DNA of 64,000 nucleotides from CAYUYV01 sp050331455 (GCA_050331455.1 JBHJGV010000004.1:1-64000), one strand, 5' to 3'; positions 42,208-51,138 are shown, counted from the stretch's first letter. The notes: generated by a model not told the origin, from the letters alone. Translations and numbers: made by a program.

Positions 42208-42625
42208 AGCCCTGTCCTCCCCGTAAGCCCGGATTTTCCGGATCTTCGGTCCTGCGCACCGGCCTGCCCGATGCCTTACGACCGCTTTTTTGGTGCCGTG
42301 TCGCCCTCCGGCTTTGCCGGTGCCCCATGACCCTGCTCCATGATCGGGAAAGTGGGCGACTTTTCAACTTGAATTCCCCCGCGTGGCGTATCCTTCGGTC
42401 AAGAACGACTGCAAATGCGGTCTGCCCGCATCACAGGTGGCGGACTCCTGCACTCACACCAGGCGGCGCACCTTTCTATTTTTCTGTATACCGATTGTAA
42501 TGCCATCTTTTGTCCTGGCTCGCCGGGCCCCTTGGACCAGAAAGGATTTGCGATGGCCGCGGGAGCCTTTAGTGCTGACAGCCACACTGACGGGACACCC
42601 CTGCACCAGCCTCAGGAGCCTGCCC
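42208..42625. other. Intergenic region upstream of the TonB receptor and the OYE gene
   Basis: About 418 bases between divergent genes, with no gene I can support. An AT-rich tract at about 42473-42501 ends in TGTAAT (42496-42501), a possible -10 box for the rightward gene, without a good -35. No palindrome resembling an iron or metal operator was found. Confidence 0.35.
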
Positions 42626-43762
42626 ATGTCCACCCTGCATTCGCCGTTCATCCTGCGCGGCATGACCGTCAAGAACCGGATCGCCGTCTCCCCCATGAGC
42701 CAGTACCGCGCAAAGGACGGCCTAGCGAATGACTGGCACCTTGTGCATCTCGGGCGCTTCGCCATGGGGGGCGCGGGGCTGGTCTTTGTGGAGGCGACCG
42801 CCGTGGAGGCGTCGGGACGGCGCACCCATGGCGATCTCGGTCTGTGGACGGATGAACAGATCGCGCCATTGGCCAGGGTCACGGATTTCCTGAAGGCGGA
42901 AGGTGCCATCCCAGGCGTTCAACTCGGCCATGCGGGGCGAAAGGCCTCCGAACGGCGCCCCTGGCACGGCGAAACGCCCGTGAACGCCGAGGACATCGCG
43001 GACCGCGGGGAGGCCCCCTGGATCGCGCTTGCTCCATCACCCCTTCCCTACGCCGACGGCTGGCCGGCGCCGCAGGAGATGAGCGAAGCGGACATCGGCC
43101 GCGTGATCGAGGCGTTTGGTGATGCTTCGCGCCGGGCCTGCGCGGCGGGTTTCGAGGTGATCGAGGTCTACGCCGCCCATGGCTTCCTGGTGCACCAGTT
43201 CCTGTCGCCGATTGCCAATCAGCGCACGGATCGCTGGGGCGGAAGCCCGGAAAACCGGCGCCGTTTCGCCGTCCATGTCGCCCTGACCATCCGGGAGACG
43301 ATCCCTGAGCACATGCCGTTGATTTTTCGACTTTCAGGCACCGACTGGCTGGACGGCGGCCTGGAGATCGAGGAGACGGTGGACATCGCCGGTGCGCTCA
43401 AACAGGCCGGCGTTGACATGATCGACTGCTCCAGCGGCGGGATCGGCGGAAAGGAGCGCCCGCGCCGCATGGTCATCGACCAGGGCTTTCAAGTGCCCTT
43501 TGCCGCCCGCATTCGTCAGGAAGCGAATATCGCGACCATGGCCATCGGGTTTTTATGGGATCCGGAGATGTGCGAGGCGTTGCTGGCGGAGGGTGCAGCA
43601 GACATGGTCGCCCTGGCCCGGGAGCTGCTGGACGATCCGAACTGGCCGCTCCATGCGGCCCAGCGTTTGGGAACGGACCAGGGCTTTGCACTCTGGCCCC
43701 CGGAGTTCGGCTGGTGGCTGAACAAGCGAGACCGTCTCGTGCGCAAGCTGGGCCTGCGTTGA
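42626..43762 (+). CDS. NADH:flavin oxidoreductase of the old-yellow-enzyme family (YqjM-like)
   Basis: 378 residues, an FMN TIM barrel. Landmarks are NRIAVSPMSQYRAKDGLAND, GVQLGHAGRKAS, the His-rich AAHGFLVHQFLSPIANQRTD, RWGGSPENRRRF and the FMN phosphate site ADMVALARELLDDPNW. The position usually occupied by the redox-tuning Cys of YqjM (PMCQY) is Ser here. AGGAG upstream of 42626 fixes the start; the longer frame from 42383 is not coding. It probably reduces activated alkenes such as enones. Confidence 0.92.
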   Translation: MSTLHSPFILRGMTVKNRIAVSPMSQYRAKDGLANDWHLVHLGRFAMGGAGLVFVEATAVEASGRRTHGDLGLWTDEQIAPLARVTDFLKAEGAIPGVQLGHAGRKASERRPWHGETPVNAEDIADRGEAPWIALAPSPLPYADGWPAPQEMSEADIGRVIEAFGDASRRACAAGFEVIEVYAAHGFLVHQFLSPIANQRTDRWGGSPENRRRFAVHVALTIRETIPEHMPLIFRLSGTDWLDGGLEIEETVDIAGALKQAGVDMIDCSSGGIGGKERPRRMVIDQGFQVPFAARIRQEANIATMAIGFLWDPEMCEALLAEGAADMVALARELLDDPNWPLHAAQRLGTDQGFALWPPEFGWWLNKRDRLVRKLGLR

Positions 43763-43782
43763 CACCGCCGTCCGCCTCCGGA

Positions 43783-44775
43783 TCACAGCATGGCGGGGAC
43801 GACGCGATCCGGCGGCTTGTGGCCGTCGGCGAAGGTTTTGATGTTGATGATGACCTTCTCGCCCATCTCCATGCGGCTCTCGATGGTCGCCGAGCCCATA
43901 TGGGGCAGCAACACCACATTCTCCAACTGCAGCAGGCGGGGGTTCACGGCCGGTTCGTTCTCGAACACATCGAGCCCGGCGCCGGCGAGCTGCCGGGCCT
44001 CCAGCATGCGCACGAGGGCGTTCTCGTCGACGATCTCGCCACGGGCCGTGTTGACGACGTAGGCGGATGATTTCAGCAAAGACAACCGGCGCGCCGAAAG
44101 AAGGTGGAAGGTCGCCGGCGTATGGGGACAATTGACGCTGACGATATCCATGCGGCGTAACATCTGATCGAGACTGTCCCAATAGGTGGCTCCCAGTTCC
44201 GTCTCGACGGACGAGGGAACCGGGCGGCGGTTGTGATAGTGGATCTCAAGCCCGAAGGCGCGGGCCCGCCGGGCGACGGCGGTGCCGATGCGGCCCATAC
44301 CGATGATCCCGAGGCGCTTGCCGGTTATGCGATGGCCGAGCATCCAGGTCGGCGACCACCCCCGCCAGTCCTCGGCATGGTTCTCCAGGTAGCGCGCCCC
44401 GGCGGCCAAGCGCCGCGGCACCGCCAGAATCAGCGCCATGGTCATGTCAGCCGTATCTTCAGTCAGCACGCCTGGCGTATTGGTCACCGTGATACCCCGG
44501 GAAATGGCGGTGCGCACATCGATGTGGTCGTAGCCATTGCCGAAATTGGCCACCAGGCGCAGACGCTCCCCGGCTCGGCTGAGCAGGCGCGAATCGATGC
44601 GATCCGTCAGTGTCGGCACGAGAATTTCGGCGGTCCGTACGGCCTCGACGAGTTCGTCATGGGTCATCGACGTATCGTCTTCACGCAGACGCACGTCGAA
44701 CAGTTCCCGCATCCGTGCCTCGATGGCTTCGGGCATTTTCCGGGTGACTATGACCAGGGGTCGTGAACGGGACAT
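43783..44775 (-). CDS. D-2-hydroxyacid dehydrogenase (glyoxylate/hydroxypyruvate reductase-like)
   Basis: 330 residues. The NAD-binding core is ITGKRLGIIGMGRIGTAVAR. The catalytic Arg is in VNTARGEIVDENALVRML, the Glu in VFENEPAVNPRLL and the His in VLLPHMGSATIESR. The N-terminal flavodoxin-like half (MSRSRPLVIVTRKMPEAIEA) is typical. Substrate could be glyoxylate, hydroxypyruvate or another 2-oxoacid. GGTGAGGCGCG lies before the ATG. It is divergent from the SH3 gene, separated by 377 bases. Confidence 0.93.
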   Translation of the reverse strand: MSRSRPLVIVTRKMPEAIEARMRELFDVRLREDDTSMTHDELVEAVRTAEILVPTLTDRIDSRLLSRAGERLRLVANFGNGYDHIDVRTAISRGITVTNTPGVLTEDTADMTMALILAVPRRLAAGARYLENHAEDWRGWSPTWMLGHRITGKRLGIIGMGRIGTAVARRARAFGLEIHYHNRRPVPSSVETELGATYWDSLDQMLRRMDIVSVNCPHTPATFHLLSARRLSLLKSSAYVVNTARGEIVDENALVRMLEARQLAGAGLDVFENEPAVNPRLLQLENVVLLPHMGSATIESRMEMGEKVIINIKTFADGHKPPDRVVPAML

Positions 44776-45152
44776 CGCGCCTCACCACCTTTTGGTTGTA
44801 TTTCCAACGCCACTTCCACGGGGCGGATCAACAGGCCCAACCCACACGTCAGCCACCTCAGACTACGATCTTTCAAGACCCTGAATAAAGGACGGGTCTT
44901 GCCGGTTGCTTAGCAGACGGCGCATGCGGTGACAAAGAAAACACTCCGGGGAAACACTCCGGGGAAACACTCCGGGAAAAACCGCCGGAACGTCCTGTGG
45001 GAGCTCATGCTGCCTTGACCGTTTATAGAACCACACCCTAAACCCGGAATCACCCCATGGGGGACCTGCCTTCCAGAATTGACCGCATCTTTCGCCACCG
45101 GACTGGGCCTGTGGTGCCGGTGGCGGACACTGCGCGCCAAAGGACCTGTGCC
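44776..45152. other. Divergent intergenic region with a tandem array
   Basis: 377 bases between the dehydrogenase and the SH3 gene. Apart from the 13-base tandem array at 44942-44980, no gene or strong regulatory palindrome is apparent. An in-frame ATG for the SH3 gene at 45057 exists but has no ribosome site. Confidence 0.5.
44942..44980. repeat. 13-bp tandem repeat, three copies
   Basis: The unit CACTCCGGGGAAA occurs at 44942-44954 and 44955-44967, with a third copy from 44968 that differs by one G-to-A change. It lies in the intergenic region between the divergent genes. Confidence 0.85.
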
Positions 45153-45719
45153 ATGGACCGCCTGCCCGCCGTCACGCTTCTGCCGGCCATCGCCCTGCTG
45201 ACGATCCTTTCGATGACTGGCCTTTCGATGACTGGCCTTGCGGTGGACCCGAGCCTGGCCCAGCCCCGACCCTCTACCCGGGCCGACCGGGTCACCGGAC
45301 CGTCCGGCTATCCGGTGCCCCGTTTCGTCAGCCTGCGGGGCCGGACCATCAATCTGCGGCGCGGTCCGAGCACCGATCATCCCATAGAATGGGTCTATCG
45401 CAATTTCGAAGGCCTGCCGGTCCTGGTGATCGCGGAAACGGAACTCTGGCGGCGGGTCCGGGACCATGACGGCGTCGTTGGATGGATCCACAGGGGCCTC
45501 ACGGAGGGCCGGCGCCGGGCTCTGGTGACGGCCCCTTCCGTCACGCTGCGCGAGGCGCCCGACCCGACCGCACCGGCCCGCGCCCGAGTCATGGGCCGAG
45601 CCATCGGCGCCATCCAGTCCTGTTCCGATGCCTGGTGCGAACTGACATTCGGATCCGTGACCGGCTGGGTGGAGCGGTCGGTCCTATGGGGTCTTCTTCC
45701 CGGCGAGACCATCGACTGA
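45153..45719 (+). CDS. Exported SH3-domain protein
   Basis: 188 residues. A signal peptide with an unusual duplicated core (LTILSMTGLSMTGLAVDPSLAQ) is followed by two bacterial SH3-like modules: FVSLRGRTINLRRGPSTDHP, then the RNFEGLPVLVIAETELWRRV strand pair, and SVTLREAPDPTAPARARVMG ending with WCELTFGSVTGWVERSVLWG. Such domains bind the cell wall or its peptides. The ATG at 45153 has AAAGGACC upstream. The gene end overlaps the end of irr by 36 bases in convergent orientation. Confidence 0.85.
   Translation: MDRLPAVTLLPAIALLTILSMTGLSMTGLAVDPSLAQPRPSTRADRVTGPSGYPVPRFVSLRGRTINLRRGPSTDHPIEWVYRNFEGLPVLVIAETELWRRVRDHDGVVGWIHRGLTEGRRRALVTAPSVTLREAPDPTAPARARVMGRAIGAIQSCSDAWCELTFGSVTGWVERSVLWGLLPGETID
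45206..45235. repeat. 15-bp tandem duplication in the SH3 signal peptide
   Basis: CCTTTCGATGACTGG occurs twice at 45206-45220 and 45221-45235, adding five residues (SMTGL twice) to the hydrophobic core of the signal peptide without breaking the frame. Confidence 0.9.
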
Positions 45720-46292
45720 GGACGGCCCATCGGTGGCTCGTGGTTCGGCCAAGCCAGGCGCCCGCCGGACCCGCACCACCACATCAATGCCGTCCACCGC
45801 GAAGCCCTCAGGCGCGGTGAGACCCGGCTGCAGCAGTGGACGCGGCCCGTCGGTCAAGGTGCCGTTGTCGACATTCAGAAAATGTAGGTGATCGGTGGTA
45901 TTCGTGTCGAAAAAGGTGCGGGTGGAATCCACGGGGATCTGGCGGACGAGCCCCGCCCGCTCGAACTGGTGAAGCGTGTTGTAGACGGTCGCGAGAGACA
46001 CACTCAGCCCTTGGTGCGCTGCCTCGGCATGCAGCATTTCGGCTGTCACATGGCGGTCGCCGGACCGGAACAGGAGATCGTGAAGGAGGCAGCGCTGCCG
46101 GGTCGGGCGCAGACCCGCCGCCGTGAGCCGGGCGGCGCCGGCACAGGGGGAAGCCCCGCCATCGCCAGCCCCATGATCGCCGGCCCCATGATCGCCGGCC
46201 TGATTGCCCCGCGGCGCGGCGGCACAGGACCCGTCGCGCTCGCCCGATCCCATGCTGCGGCCCTGCAAAGCCTCTGATTTTTTCACGCTCAT
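45684..46292 (-). CDS. irr: Iron-response regulator of the Fur superfamily (Irr-like)
   Basis: About 202 residues if started at 46292. The C-terminal 145 residues are Fur/Irr-like: LTAAGLRPTRQRCLLHDLLF, SGDRHVTAEMLHAEAAHQGL, SVSLATVYNTLHQFERAGLV and the metal or haem region FFDTNTTDHLHFLNVDNG. Irr senses haem-dependent iron status in alphaproteobacteria and often lies divergently to fabA, as here. The first 55 residues are a low-complexity tail containing a tandem duplication (GDHGA repeated), and a later start is possible. Confidence 0.82.
   Translation of the reverse strand: MSVKKSEALQGRSMGSGERDGSCAAAPRGNQAGDHGAGDHGAGDGGASPCAGAARLTAAGLRPTRQRCLLHDLLFRSGDRHVTAEMLHAEAAHQGLSVSLATVYNTLHQFERAGLVRQIPVDSTRTFFDTNTTDHLHFLNVDNGTLTDGPRPLLQPGLTAPEGFAVDGIDVVVRVRRAPGLAEPRATDGPSSVDGLAGKKTP
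46171..46200. repeat. 15-bp tandem duplication in the irr 5' region
   Basis: CCATGATCGCCGGCC is repeated exactly at 46171-46185 and 46186-46200, in frame, giving GDHGA twice in the low-complexity N-terminal tail. A diverged third copy precedes it. Confidence 0.85.
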
Positions 46293-46490
46293 GGCTCGGA
46301 AATCGACCCTTCTGCTTGCGCTGTCAAGCCACCCCTCGGGCTCAGGGGCGGGAACGGTGTTGCCTTGTTCCGCCCTTGGGCATGATGATACACCACCGGG
46401 TCTGGTGAGGATCACGCCAGCGATAAGATTTATGGTAAATCAGTGGCTTGGATCGGAGCCACGTGACAGGAAGGCCAGAGCGCAGCCACC

Positions 46491-47000
46491 ATGTCGGACC
46501 GTCAATCGAGTTTCAGTTACGAAGATCTGCTATCCTGCGGCCATGGCGCGTTGTTCGGTCCGGGCAATGCCCGCCTGCCGCTGCCGCCCATGCTCATGTT
46601 CGATCGCATCACGCAGATCGCCACCGAGGGCGGGGCCTACGGCAAGGGCATGGTTGAAGCTGAACTCGATGTGAAGCCGGACCTGTGGTTCTTCGAGTGC
46701 CACTTCGAGACCGACCCGGTGATGCCGGGCTGCCTCGGCCTCGACGCCCTGTGGCAGCTCGTGGGCTTCCATCTGGGCTGGCTGGGCCATCCCGGGCGCG
46801 GACGGGCCCTCGGCGTGGGTGAAGTGAAATTTTCCGAACAGATCCTGCCGTCGGTGGAGAAAGTGACCTACACCCTCGACATCCGACGGGTGATGGCCTC
46901 GAAGCTGGTGCTGGGCGTTGCCGACGGAACGGTCATGGCGGACGGCAAACCGATCTACGCGGCCAAGGATCTGAAAGTCGGACTGTTCGTTGCGCAGTGA
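46491..47000 (+). CDS. fabA: 3-hydroxydecanoyl-ACP dehydratase/isomerase
   Basis: 169 residues, hot-dog fold. The catalytic His is in LWFFECHFETDPVMPGCLGL and the Asp in LDALWQLVGFHLGWLG. FabA makes trans-2-decenoyl-ACP and isomerises it to cis-3, the branch point to unsaturated fatty acids. It is first of the fabA-fabB-fabI block, divergent from irr. The ribosome site is weak (GAGCGCAGCC). Confidence 0.97.
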   Translation: MSDRQSSFSYEDLLSCGHGALFGPGNARLPLPPMLMFDRITQIATEGGAYGKGMVEAELDVKPDLWFFECHFETDPVMPGCLGLDALWQLVGFHLGWLGHPGRGRALGVGEVKFSEQILPSVEKVTYTLDIRRVMASKLVLGVADGTVMADGKPIYAAKDLKVGLFVAQ

Positions 47001-47088
47001 AACGCGGGTTCCGGGCGCGCTTCGGATCAGGCGGCGGAGCCTGCCGGATGGCCCTCGGGGCCACGGAACGCGAGGCAAGGGGTGAGGA

Positions 47089-48306
47089 ATGAGACGGGTC
47101 GTCGTGACCGGCATGGGTATTGTGTGCAGCATCGGCAATTCCGCGAAGGAGGTGTCGGACTCGTTGCGTCTGGGGCGTTCCGGGATCGAATTTGCGCCCA
47201 CCTATGCCGAATTGGGCTTTCGCAGCCACGTTCACGGCTCCCTGAAGGTCGACCTTGAAGCCGTTCTGGACCGCAAGACCCGTCGCTTTATGGGCGACGG
47301 CGCGGCCTATAACTACATTGCCATGGCCCAAGCCATCGAGGATGCCGGCCTTGCCGATCCCGACATTTCCGATGAGCGGGTCGGCCTGATCATGGGGTCC
47401 GGCGGCCCCTCCACCCGCGCCATCGTGGAAAGCGCGGACATCACGCGCGAACGCGGACCCAAAAAAATCGGTCCAACGGTGGTGCCGAAGGCCATGTCGA
47501 GCACCTGCTCGGCCACCCTGGCCACTCCCTTCCGCATCAAGGGCGTGAACTATTCCATCAGTTCGGCATGCTCCACCTCCACCCACTGTATCGGCAACGC
47601 CTATGAGCTGATCCAATGGGGCAAGCAGGACATGATTTTCGCCGGCGGCGGGGAAGAATTGGACTGGACGCTTTCCGTGCTGTTCGACGCGATGGGCGCC
47701 TTTTCCTCCAAATTCAACGACACGCCCTCGCGCGCCAGCCGCGCTTATGACAAGGACCGGGACGGCTTCGTCATCGCCGGCGGCGGCGGCGTTCTGGTGC
47801 TTGAGGAGTTGGAGCGGGCCAAGGCGCGCGGTGCCAAGATCTACTGCGAGATCATCGGCTACGGCGCGAATTCGGACGGCTACGACATGGTCCAACCCTC
47901 GGGCGAAGGGGCTGTGCGCTGTATGCGCCAGGCCCTGTCCGGCGTTGCGGACCGGGTCGATTACATCAACCCCCACGGCACCTCGACCCCCATCGGCGAC
48001 GTGCGCGAGGCCGACGCCATTCGCGAGGTTTTCGGGGACGATGTTCCCAAAATCAGTGCAACAAAGTCCCTATCCGGACATTCCCTGGGCGCCGCCGGCG
48101 TCCACGAAGCGATCTACTCGATTTTGATGATGCAGGACCGCTTCATCTGCGAGTCCGCGCATATCGACACCATCGATCCGGCCGTGGCGGACATGCCGAT
48201 TGTCCGGACCCGTCAGGATGACGCCGCCATGGACGTGGTATTGTCCAACAGCTTCGGGTTCGGGGGCACGAACGGAACGCTGGTCTTCCGCCGATTCAAT
48301 GGTTAA
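47089..48306 (+). CDS. fabB: 3-oxoacyl-ACP synthase I
   Basis: 405 residues, thiolase fold. The catalytic Cys is in SISSACSTSTHCIGNAYELI; the two His are in YINPHGTSTPIGD and SLSGHSLGAAGVHE. The opening MRRVVVTGMGIVCSIGN is standard. FabB elongates the cis-3-decenoyl-ACP made by FabA. It follows fabA by 88 bases and precedes fabI, so the three likely form one transcript. Confidence 0.97.
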   Translation: MRRVVVTGMGIVCSIGNSAKEVSDSLRLGRSGIEFAPTYAELGFRSHVHGSLKVDLEAVLDRKTRRFMGDGAAYNYIAMAQAIEDAGLADPDISDERVGLIMGSGGPSTRAIVESADITRERGPKKIGPTVVPKAMSSTCSATLATPFRIKGVNYSISSACSTSTHCIGNAYELIQWGKQDMIFAGGGEELDWTLSVLFDAMGAFSSKFNDTPSRASRAYDKDRDGFVIAGGGGVLVLEELERAKARGAKIYCEIIGYGANSDGYDMVQPSGEGAVRCMRQALSGVADRVDYINPHGTSTPIGDVREADAIREVFGDDVPKISATKSLSGHSLGAAGVHEAIYSILMMQDRFICESAHIDTIDPAVADMPIVRTRQDDAAMDVVLSNSFGFGGTNGTLVFRRFNG

Positions 48307-48415
48307 AGTCCGGTTCCCATTTACCATAAGCACTTCGGTCCCCTAAGGCGCGTTGATCATGGAGTCGCCCGCGATCCGGGGCCGGTCCGAGTGCCTCGAA
48401 CCGCGATGGACAGCC

Positions 48416-49303
48416 ATGGGCGATCTCGTTCTTTCCGGAAATCTGATGGCCGGCCGCCGCGGCCTCGTCATGGGCGTGGCCAATGATCACTCAATCGCCT
48501 GGGGTATCGCTCGCACGTTGCGGGCCCATGGGGCGGAGCTGGCCTTCACCTACCAGAACGACGCTTTCGAAAAGCGGGTCCGCCCTCTGGCGGAAAGCGT
48601 CGACGCGGCCCTCGTGGTCAAAGCGGATGTGGAGGACGACGCGTCCCTCGACCGGTGTTTTTCTCAGATCGATGAGGCCTGGAACCGGCTCGATTTCGTC
48701 GTGCACGCTGTCGCCTATTCGGACAAGGCGGAACTCAAAGGCCGCTATCTGGACACAACCCGCGCCAATTTCCGGCGCAGCCTGGATATTTCCTGCTATT
48801 CCTTCACGGATCTTGCCCGCCGGGCCGAGCCTTTGTTGCTGCGCTCCGAGGCGGCGGGCGGCGGGTCCCTTTTGACCCTCACCTATCTCGGTGCCCAGCG
48901 GGTCATGCCCAACTACAATGTTATGGGGGTTGCGAAAGCCGCCCTTGAAGCCAGCGTGCGTTATCTGGCGGTGGATCTGGGCCATAACGGCATTCGGGTA
49001 AACGGGATTTCGGCAGGGCCCATGAGGACCCTGGCGGGATCGGCAATCGGCGATGCCCGGATGGTCTTCAAGTGGAACCGCATGCATGCGGCGCTGAAGA
49101 AGAATGTCGATCTGGACGAAATCGGCGGTTCGGCCCTCTATCTGTTGAGTGATTTGTCCGCGGGCGTCACCGGCGAAATCCATTATGTGGATTCCGGATT
49201 CAATGTGATCGCCATGCCCCGGGTGGACGACCTGAAAGCCCAGGGCATGACCGACCATGGCCTTAAAGGCAACGGCGCCAATGGTCATGGTGGGGGCGCC
49301 TGA
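48416..49303 (+). CDS. fabI: Enoyl-ACP reductase (NADH)
   Basis: 295 residues. MAGRRGLVMGVANDHSIAWG is the NAD-binding start, and the catalytic Tyr and Lys are in MPNYNVMGVAKAALEASVRY (Y-x6-K spacing). ISAGPMRTLAGSAIG and HYVDSGFNVIAMP close the fold. It performs the last reduction of fatty-acid elongation and is the target of triclosan. Starts at 48359, 48416 and 48446 are all in frame; 48416 best matches the usual short leader, but none has a strong ribosome site. The C-terminal tail after the fold is Gly/His-rich. Confidence 0.95.
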   Translation: MGDLVLSGNLMAGRRGLVMGVANDHSIAWGIARTLRAHGAELAFTYQNDAFEKRVRPLAESVDAALVVKADVEDDASLDRCFSQIDEAWNRLDFVVHAVAYSDKAELKGRYLDTTRANFRRSLDISCYSFTDLARRAEPLLLRSEAAGGGSLLTLTYLGAQRVMPNYNVMGVAKAALEASVRYLAVDLGHNGIRVNGISAGPMRTLAGSAIGDARMVFKWNRMHAALKKNVDLDEIGGSALYLLSDLSAGVTGEIHYVDSGFNVIAMPRVDDLKAQGMTDHGLKGNGANGHGGGA

Positions 49304-49377
49304 TCGGCCGCGCCATCGCGTGAAGCGGGTTCTTTTGGCTATATTGCACAAGCCGCACGGGTGAGCCACCATGGGGC

Positions 49378-50295
49378 ATGACCCATTCAACCCATGCATT
49401 CGTTGCCGATCCCCGGAACGATACCGTCCTGATCGACATCAATGGCGCCCTGTATCCCCGGGGCGAGGCCAAAGTGTCCGTATTCGACTCCGGCTTCGTG
49501 CTGGGGGACGGCGTATGGGAAGGGCTGAGGGTCCATCGCGGCGTGATCGTGTTTCTGGACCGCCACCTGGACCGGCTCTTTGAAGGCGCCAAGACCCTTG
49601 ATTTCGACTTGGGCCTGGACCGGGACGCGCTCAAAGCGCGGCTTTATTCGTGTCTCGATGCCAATGGCGGCGATGAGGATGTCCACATTCGTCTGATGGT
49701 GTCCCGGGGCGAAAAGGCGACCCCCTACCAGGATCCCCGGGCAACGATCACGCCGCCGACCGTCGTCATCATTCCGGAATTCAAGAAGCCTTTGCCGGCC
49801 ACGGCCATCGAAGGCGTACGCCTGTTCACCGTGCATGTCCGGCGCGGATTTCCCGACGTGCAGGACCAAAAGCTCAATTCCCATTCGAAGCTGAACTGCA
49901 TCATGGCCTGCATCCAGGCGACCAAGGCCGGTGCCGACGAGGCCCTGATGTTGGATCCCCAGGGTTTCGTGGCCACCTGCAACTCAACCCATTTTTTCAT
50001 TGTCCGGAAGGGCGAGATCTGGACCTCGACAGGCGATTACTGTCTGGGCGGCATCACCCGGAGCGTGGTGCTGGATCTTGCAAGGAACGAGGGCCTGACC
50101 GTGCGGGAGCGGACTTTCTCCCTCACGGATGTCTACGGCGCCGAGGAGGCCTTCATCACCGGGACATTCGCCGGCCTGACGCCCGTCCGGGACGTGGACG
50201 GGCGCACCATTTCGCCCGGGCGTGGCCCCATGGTCGAGCGGCTCCAGTCGCTCTACCTGAAAAGCATCGAACAGGAGGCGGCGCAGGGCCGGTAG
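49378..50295 (+). CDS. Class IV aminotransferase (branched-chain/D-amino-acid type)
   Basis: 305 residues, PLP-dependent fold type IV. Landmarks are KVSVFDSGFVLGDGVWEGLR, the PLP Lys in QKLNSHSKLNCIMACIQATK, ADEALMLDPQGFVATCNSTH and FITGTFAGLTPVRDVDGR. It exchanges amino groups between an amino acid and a 2-oxo acid; branched-chain or D-amino acids or 4-amino-4-deoxychorismate are possible. It is 99 bases upstream of the sulfotransferase-like gene, an association matched by a plant fusion protein. Confidence 0.9.
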   Translation: MTHSTHAFVADPRNDTVLIDINGALYPRGEAKVSVFDSGFVLGDGVWEGLRVHRGVIVFLDRHLDRLFEGAKTLDFDLGLDRDALKARLYSCLDANGGDEDVHIRLMVSRGEKATPYQDPRATITPPTVVIIPEFKKPLPATAIEGVRLFTVHVRRGFPDVQDQKLNSHSKLNCIMACIQATKAGADEALMLDPQGFVATCNSTHFFIVRKGEIWTSTGDYCLGGITRSVVLDLARNEGLTVRERTFSLTDVYGAEEAFITGTFAGLTPVRDVDGRTISPGRGPMVERLQSLYLKSIEQEAAQGR

Positions 50296-50394
50296 GTCTG
50301 GTCCGGGACACGCCCGTTTTGCAACACAGCCCCGTGGCGGCAAAGGTCCGTCTCACGGGCAGCGCTCCAGGGGGCGCCAGAGGGAGGACAAGGA

Positions 50395-51138
50395 ATGACG
50401 GACACTGCGATCCGGATCGGTATGTGGGCGGGACCCCGCAATATCTCAACCACCATGATGCGCTCCTTTGGAAATCGTCCGGACACGGCGGTGGCGGACG
50501 AGCCGTTCTATGCCTATTACCTGCGCAAGAGCGGGGCCGACCACCCCATGCGGGACGCCATCCTGGGCGCCCTGCCCCAGACCTTCCAGGGCGTCGTGGA
50601 CATGCTGAACGGCCCGGTTCCCAAGGGTCGCAGCATCTATTTCCACAAGCACATCGCCTACCATGCGAGCGCCAAGGAGGACCTGCCCCTGGACTGGATC
50701 GACGGTCAGCGTACGTTCATTCTGATCCGCGATCCCCGGGCCATGGTGGCCTCTTATGCCCAGAAACACGACGATGTGGGCCCCATTCTCGCCAGCCTCG
50801 ACGTGAAGGCCCGGATCATGGATCACCTGGCCGCCAAAGGCCTGCCCTGCCCCATCGTGGATGCAGCAGACGTTCTGCGCGCACCCGAACCCACCCTGCG
50901 GATCCTGTGCAAGGCCCTTGATATTCCGTTCCTGGAGGAAATGCTGTCCTGGCCGGCGGGCCCGTGCGACGGCGACGGCGTGTGGGGCGACCACTGGTAC
51001 GACACGGTGCGCCAGTCCACGGGCTTCATGCCCCTCAAGGAAGAACCGGTCGATTTGACCCCGGATCTCGACGCTCTGGCGCAGACCTGCATGGAACGCT
51101 ACCGCGAGCTTCACGGTCAGCGCCTCCTGGCAGCCTGA
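50395..51138 (+). CDS. P-loop sulfotransferase-like protein
   Basis: 247 residues. The opening RIGMWAGPRNISTTMMRSFG has the PAPS 5'-phosphosulfate-loop form (GxPRNxS/T), and FILIRDPRAMVASYAQKHDD is the 3'-phosphate-binding segment of sulfotransferases. HKHIAYH supplies possible catalytic His residues. The same domain is fused to an aminotransferase IV in plant branched-chain-aminotransferase-like proteins. Sulfotransfer is not demonstrated for this subgroup. GGAGGACAAGGA lies ahead of the ATG. Confidence 0.85.
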   Translation: MTDTAIRIGMWAGPRNISTTMMRSFGNRPDTAVADEPFYAYYLRKSGADHPMRDAILGALPQTFQGVVDMLNGPVPKGRSIYFHKHIAYHASAKEDLPLDWIDGQRTFILIRDPRAMVASYAQKHDDVGPILASLDVKARIMDHLAAKGLPCPIVDAADVLRAPEPTLRILCKALDIPFLEEMLSWPAGPCDGDGVWGDHWYDTVRQSTGFMPLKEEPVDLTPDLDALAQTCMERYRELHGQRLLAA

